From NCBI GenBank assembly GCA_019313505.1, contig JAFDBA010000128.1, positions 1-6,970 on the forward strand: a stretch of DNA of 6,970 nt, in the 5' to 3' direction. The translations under genes were made by a program, and so were the position numbers. The notes under the pieces are model-generated. The model saw only the letters and a program-made list of their open reading frames with translations. It was not told where the DNA came from and ran no database searches. Position 1 is the first letter of the stretch. Every line of letters begins with the position of its first letter. The stretch is from Deltaproteobacteria bacterium (GTDB taxonomy: Bacteria > Desulfobacterota > Desulfobacteria > Desulfobacterales > UBA11574). Below are positions 5,631 through 6,970 of this stretch, in pieces.

Positions 5631-5735
5631 TTATTGCGTGAATGACCCAACCAATCCCGGCAAGAGAATCGCGGAAATAACAACAAAAAAGGGGCCTATA
5701 AAGTAAATGACTTTAAGGAATCTATTCATAAACAT
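5631..5735 (-). CDS. Possible 34-residue single-pass membrane peptide
   Basis: Directly after the PilZ stop (5742-5740), a TTTG spacer leads to ATG 5735 and the frame MFMNRFLKVIYFIGPFFVVI..., ending GSFTQ at TAA 5633-5631. After a short basic N-terminus (NR.LK) it has an uninterrupted hydrophobic run of about 22 residues containing G and P, i.e. one predicted membrane helix with the N-terminus inside by the positive-inside rule. No ribosome binding site is seen, so translation would depend on coupling to the PilZ gene. A second ATG is two codons in. It has no recognised family. Hydrophobic frames can arise by chance in T-rich DNA, so confidence is moderate. Confidence 0.45.
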   Translation of the reverse strand: MFMNRFLKVIYFIGPFFVVISAILLPGLVGSFTQ

Positions 5736-5739
5736 CAAA

Positions 5740-6198
5740 TTATGTTTGAAGATAATAGCCCAAATCCTTTTCAAGTGATTTTGGATCAATGTACTGTGCA
5801 CCGACATTGCAATCGATGATCCATATTATTTTGATTAGTTTGTGGATTTCCGTTCTCATTGGATTGTCTAAAGTAAATTTCAATTCAACTGTATCACTTC
5901 TGGAAATATAATGTGGCTTAAGACTTGCGAATCGGATTCCGCTCTCTGAAATATCTTCAATGATTATTTCTCCTTTTTCATCTCTCCCCTGGACAAAGTA
6001 TTCACCATGGAGCCGGACTTTCTTACGGTAATGCTTTCGAAATCCCAAGGTGATCTGAAAAACTTCGCCACATCGGCATTTGGCTATTAGTTTTTTTTGA
6101 GTATTCTTGAAATTCGTTACATCTGTATTTTTCTCAAATCCGCATTTGGGACAGATTATAGTTGCTTGGTTGGTATCGTCTACATAAACTTTTTTCAT
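5740..6198 (-). CDS. Zinc-ribbon/PilZ domain protein (probable cyclic-di-GMP receptor)
   Basis: The 152-residue soluble protein has an N-terminal zinc-binding region with C16, C19, C41 and C43 (CPKCG...CRCGE), then a PilZ domain from about residue 53. RKxxR is at R58-R62 (YRKKVR), DxSxxG at D82-G87 (EDISESG), and a closing GAQYID strand at 133-138. Both cyclic-di-GMP motifs are intact. I place the start at ATG 6198-6196, where GAGG sits 8 bases upstream. An in-frame TTG eleven codons earlier (6231) lacks such a site. A TTGACA box at 6299-6294 may be its -35 element. A 34-codon hydrophobic frame begins 4 bases past the stop. Its domain order is the mirror of the other PilZ protein in the window. 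The downstream target is unknown. Confidence 0.88.
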   Translation of the reverse strand: MKKVYVDDTNQATIICPKCGFEKNTDVTNFKNTQKKLIAKCRCGEVFQITLGFRKHYRKKVRLHGEYFVQGRDEKGEIIIEDISESGIRFASLKPHYISRSDTVELKFTLDNPMRTEIHKLIKIIWIIDCNVGAQYIDPKSLEKDLGYYLQT

Positions 6199-6270
6199 TA
6201 ACTTATCCTCTTTATCACCTGTTTTAACCAAATTTTATCATCCCGCTTGAAGTTGAATTTATTTGCAAAG

Positions 6271-6299
6271 CATATTGTTTTGTCAGCCCCGTGTGTCAA
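6271..6299 (-). promoter_or_regulatory. Possible sigma-70-type promoter of the zinc-ribbon/PilZ gene
   Basis: A perfect TTGACA (6299-6294) on the minus strand is followed after 17 bases by AATATG (6276-6271), a poor -10 match. It lies about 75-100 bases upstream of the ATG at 6198 and just after the truncated DRR-cassette frame. The weak -10 keeps this tentative. Confidence 0.3.
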
Positions 6300-6313
6300 C
6301 CCAATGTATCGAA

Positions 6314-6532
6314 TTAGTCGTCTAAGCTATGAATCGGGTGAACAACCGGTGCCTTTGGTTCCTGATTGCCTGCTTTGAGCAATTTGTTTTTCCTTCTATC
6401 AATACCGCTTCGTCTTTCAGGCCCACTGTAGTTAGGGTCGTTTTGTTGTCTATGATCGAAGCCTACAAATAAAATTCCATCTTTTATCTTTTTGCGACGT
6501 CTATCATATTCGGTCTCTTGGGATCCGGAACC
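6314..6532 (-). pseudogene. 5'-truncated DRR-cassette gene
   Basis: A 72-codon open frame between TAG (6535-6533) and TAA (6316-6314) encodes EYDRRRKKIKDGILFVGFDHRQQ, then NDPNYSGPERRSGIDRR and a 28-residue tail ending IHSLDD. The block NDPNYSGPERRxGxDRR is almost identical to residues 36-51 of the tandem receiver protein, and the DNA of the two is clearly similar. The MRxDxKxYVW start found in the other two copies is missing. There is no ATG, GTG or TTG in the frame before the cassette. The upstream break comes next to GC-rich bases (GGCGCGCC at 6537-6544) and a CCCCTTTTTT inverted repeat, so an insertion or rearrangement probably removed the front. Translation from a non-standard start cannot be excluded. 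Confidence 0.6.
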
Positions 6533-6546
6533 CTATGGCGCGCCGT

Positions 6547-6599
6547 CCCCTTTTTTCTGTGAAATCTTTGTGCCTGAGCTACATGTGTAAAAAAAGGGG
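6547..6599. repeat. Inverted repeat at the truncation junction (possible mobile-element remnant)
   Basis: CCCCTTTTTT (6547-6556) and AAAAAAGGGG (6590-6599) are perfect 10-bp inverted repeats, 33 bases apart, beside a GGCGCGCC block. AAAAGGGG-type arms next to GC-rich bases resemble the repeats that accompany IS200-like/RAYT transposases. No transposase is present, and this reading is from memory. It abuts the broken front of the DRR-cassette frame. Confidence 0.35.
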
Positions 6600-6746
6600 T
6601 AAAAATAATATGCACTCAACCTATCCGCATAACAAAACCTGGACCTTCAGCTTAGCTCAAGGTTTAATGGGGTAATTAAGGTTCTGATTTTAAAGTGTAA
6701 CTTTTCAATAAATAATCGAAAAGTAAAGGGCTAAAAACTATAGGCT

Positions 6747-6771
6747 TAATATAAGGCTAAAACTTATATTA
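6747..6771 (-). terminator. AT-rich hairpin at the LuxR stop codon
   Basis: TAATATAAG and CTTATATTA form a perfect 9-bp stem with a 7-base loop. The stem overlaps the TAA stop of the LuxR gene. It is AT-rich and not followed by a real T-run, so it would be a weak terminator. A second 7-bp dyad (ACTTTTC/GAAAAGT, 6700-6724) lies just beyond. Confidence 0.3.
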
Positions 6772-6970
6772 TGTGAGGGCCAAAAGGAAGGACCTTAGGT
6801 TTGTTTTTGTATTTCGGAGGCCAAGTTTCTTTCTAAGATTATTGCGGTGAAAATCGATGGTACCTGTGGAGGAATTCAACAATTCAGCTATTTCCTTAGT
6901 TGTCTTGCCATCCTTAACAAACCCGGCAACTCGAATTTCATTAGGTGTGAGATCAGAATATTTTGAGGAC
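6769..6970 (-). CDS. LuxR-type transcriptional regulator, C-terminal fragment
   Basis: The last 66 codons of a gene enter from the right edge. They form a complete LuxR/FixJ-type helix-turn-helix. LTPNEIRVAGFVKDGKTTKE (about residues 6-25 of the fragment) leads to the recognition helix STGTIDFHRNNLRKKLGL, then a short tail ending in LALT. This form with FHRNN.RKKLGL and a brief tail is the one I associate with bacterial PAS-LuxR or GAF-LuxR regulators, but the sensory domain is outside the window and cannot be named. It is on the same strand as the signalling genes downstream, but about 240 bases of AT-rich, repeat-bearing DNA separate it from the truncated DRR frame, so a shared transcript is doubtful. 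Confidence 0.88.
   Translation of the reverse strand, partial: SSKYSDLTPNEIRVAGFVKDGKTTKEIAELLNSSTGTIDFHRNNLRKKLGLRNTKTNLRSFLLALT

Noticed and set aside
5602..5706. Plus-strand frame containing GTG at 5638 (VNDPTNPGKRIAEITT...) after an AAAGGAGG site
   Set aside because: The spacing from the Shine-Dalgarno-like site to GTG is about 15 bases, the frame is only 22 codons, and it is antisense to the hydrophobic minus-strand frame. One of the two is likely chance; I favour the minus-strand one because it follows the PilZ gene directly.

Overview
The window looks like AT-rich chromosomal DNA from a Gram-negative, sigma-54-using bacterium. A sulfate-reducer-like Desulfobacterota relative is my best guess. 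It rests on the style of the signalling proteins (PilZ plus zinc ribbon, Rcp1-like receiver, 'GPERRxGxDRR' segments, short LuxR tail) and on a CopG-type antitoxin. There is no marker gene here to prove it. Nearly all recognisable genes lie on the minus strand.

Left part (1-1000): the N-terminus of an alpha/beta hydrolase runs off the left edge. An intergenic imperfect palindrome follows, then a complete queC (7-cyano-7-deazaguanine synthase) without other queuosine genes nearby.

Broken zone (1000-2030): a plus-strand CopG/BrnA-like antitoxin has a good ribosome binding site but is out of frame after six codons. It is followed by about 570 bases of apparently decayed DNA holding only fragments.

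Signalling zone (2033-6532, all minus strand). In order of transcription it holds: a 5'-truncated copy of a short arginine-rich cassette; a zinc-ribbon/PilZ protein followed at once by a 34-codon hydrophobic ORF; a possible 33-residue ORF carrying a perfect 24-bp palindrome; a PilZ/zinc-ribbon/membrane-anchor protein; a response regulator with two receiver domains and no output domain, preceded by the same cassette and followed by a hairpin; then a free-standing 66-residue version of the cassette and an alpha/beta hydrolase, behind a near-consensus sigma-54 promoter. At the right edge is the C-terminal LuxR-type DNA-binding domain of a further regulator.

Taken together the zone suggests a local cyclic-di-GMP/phosphorelay module: two PilZ receptors, a tandem receiver and a LuxR regulator. 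Its members are linked by a repeated DRR-rich cassette of unknown function. That they work together is inferred from proximity and shared sequence only.
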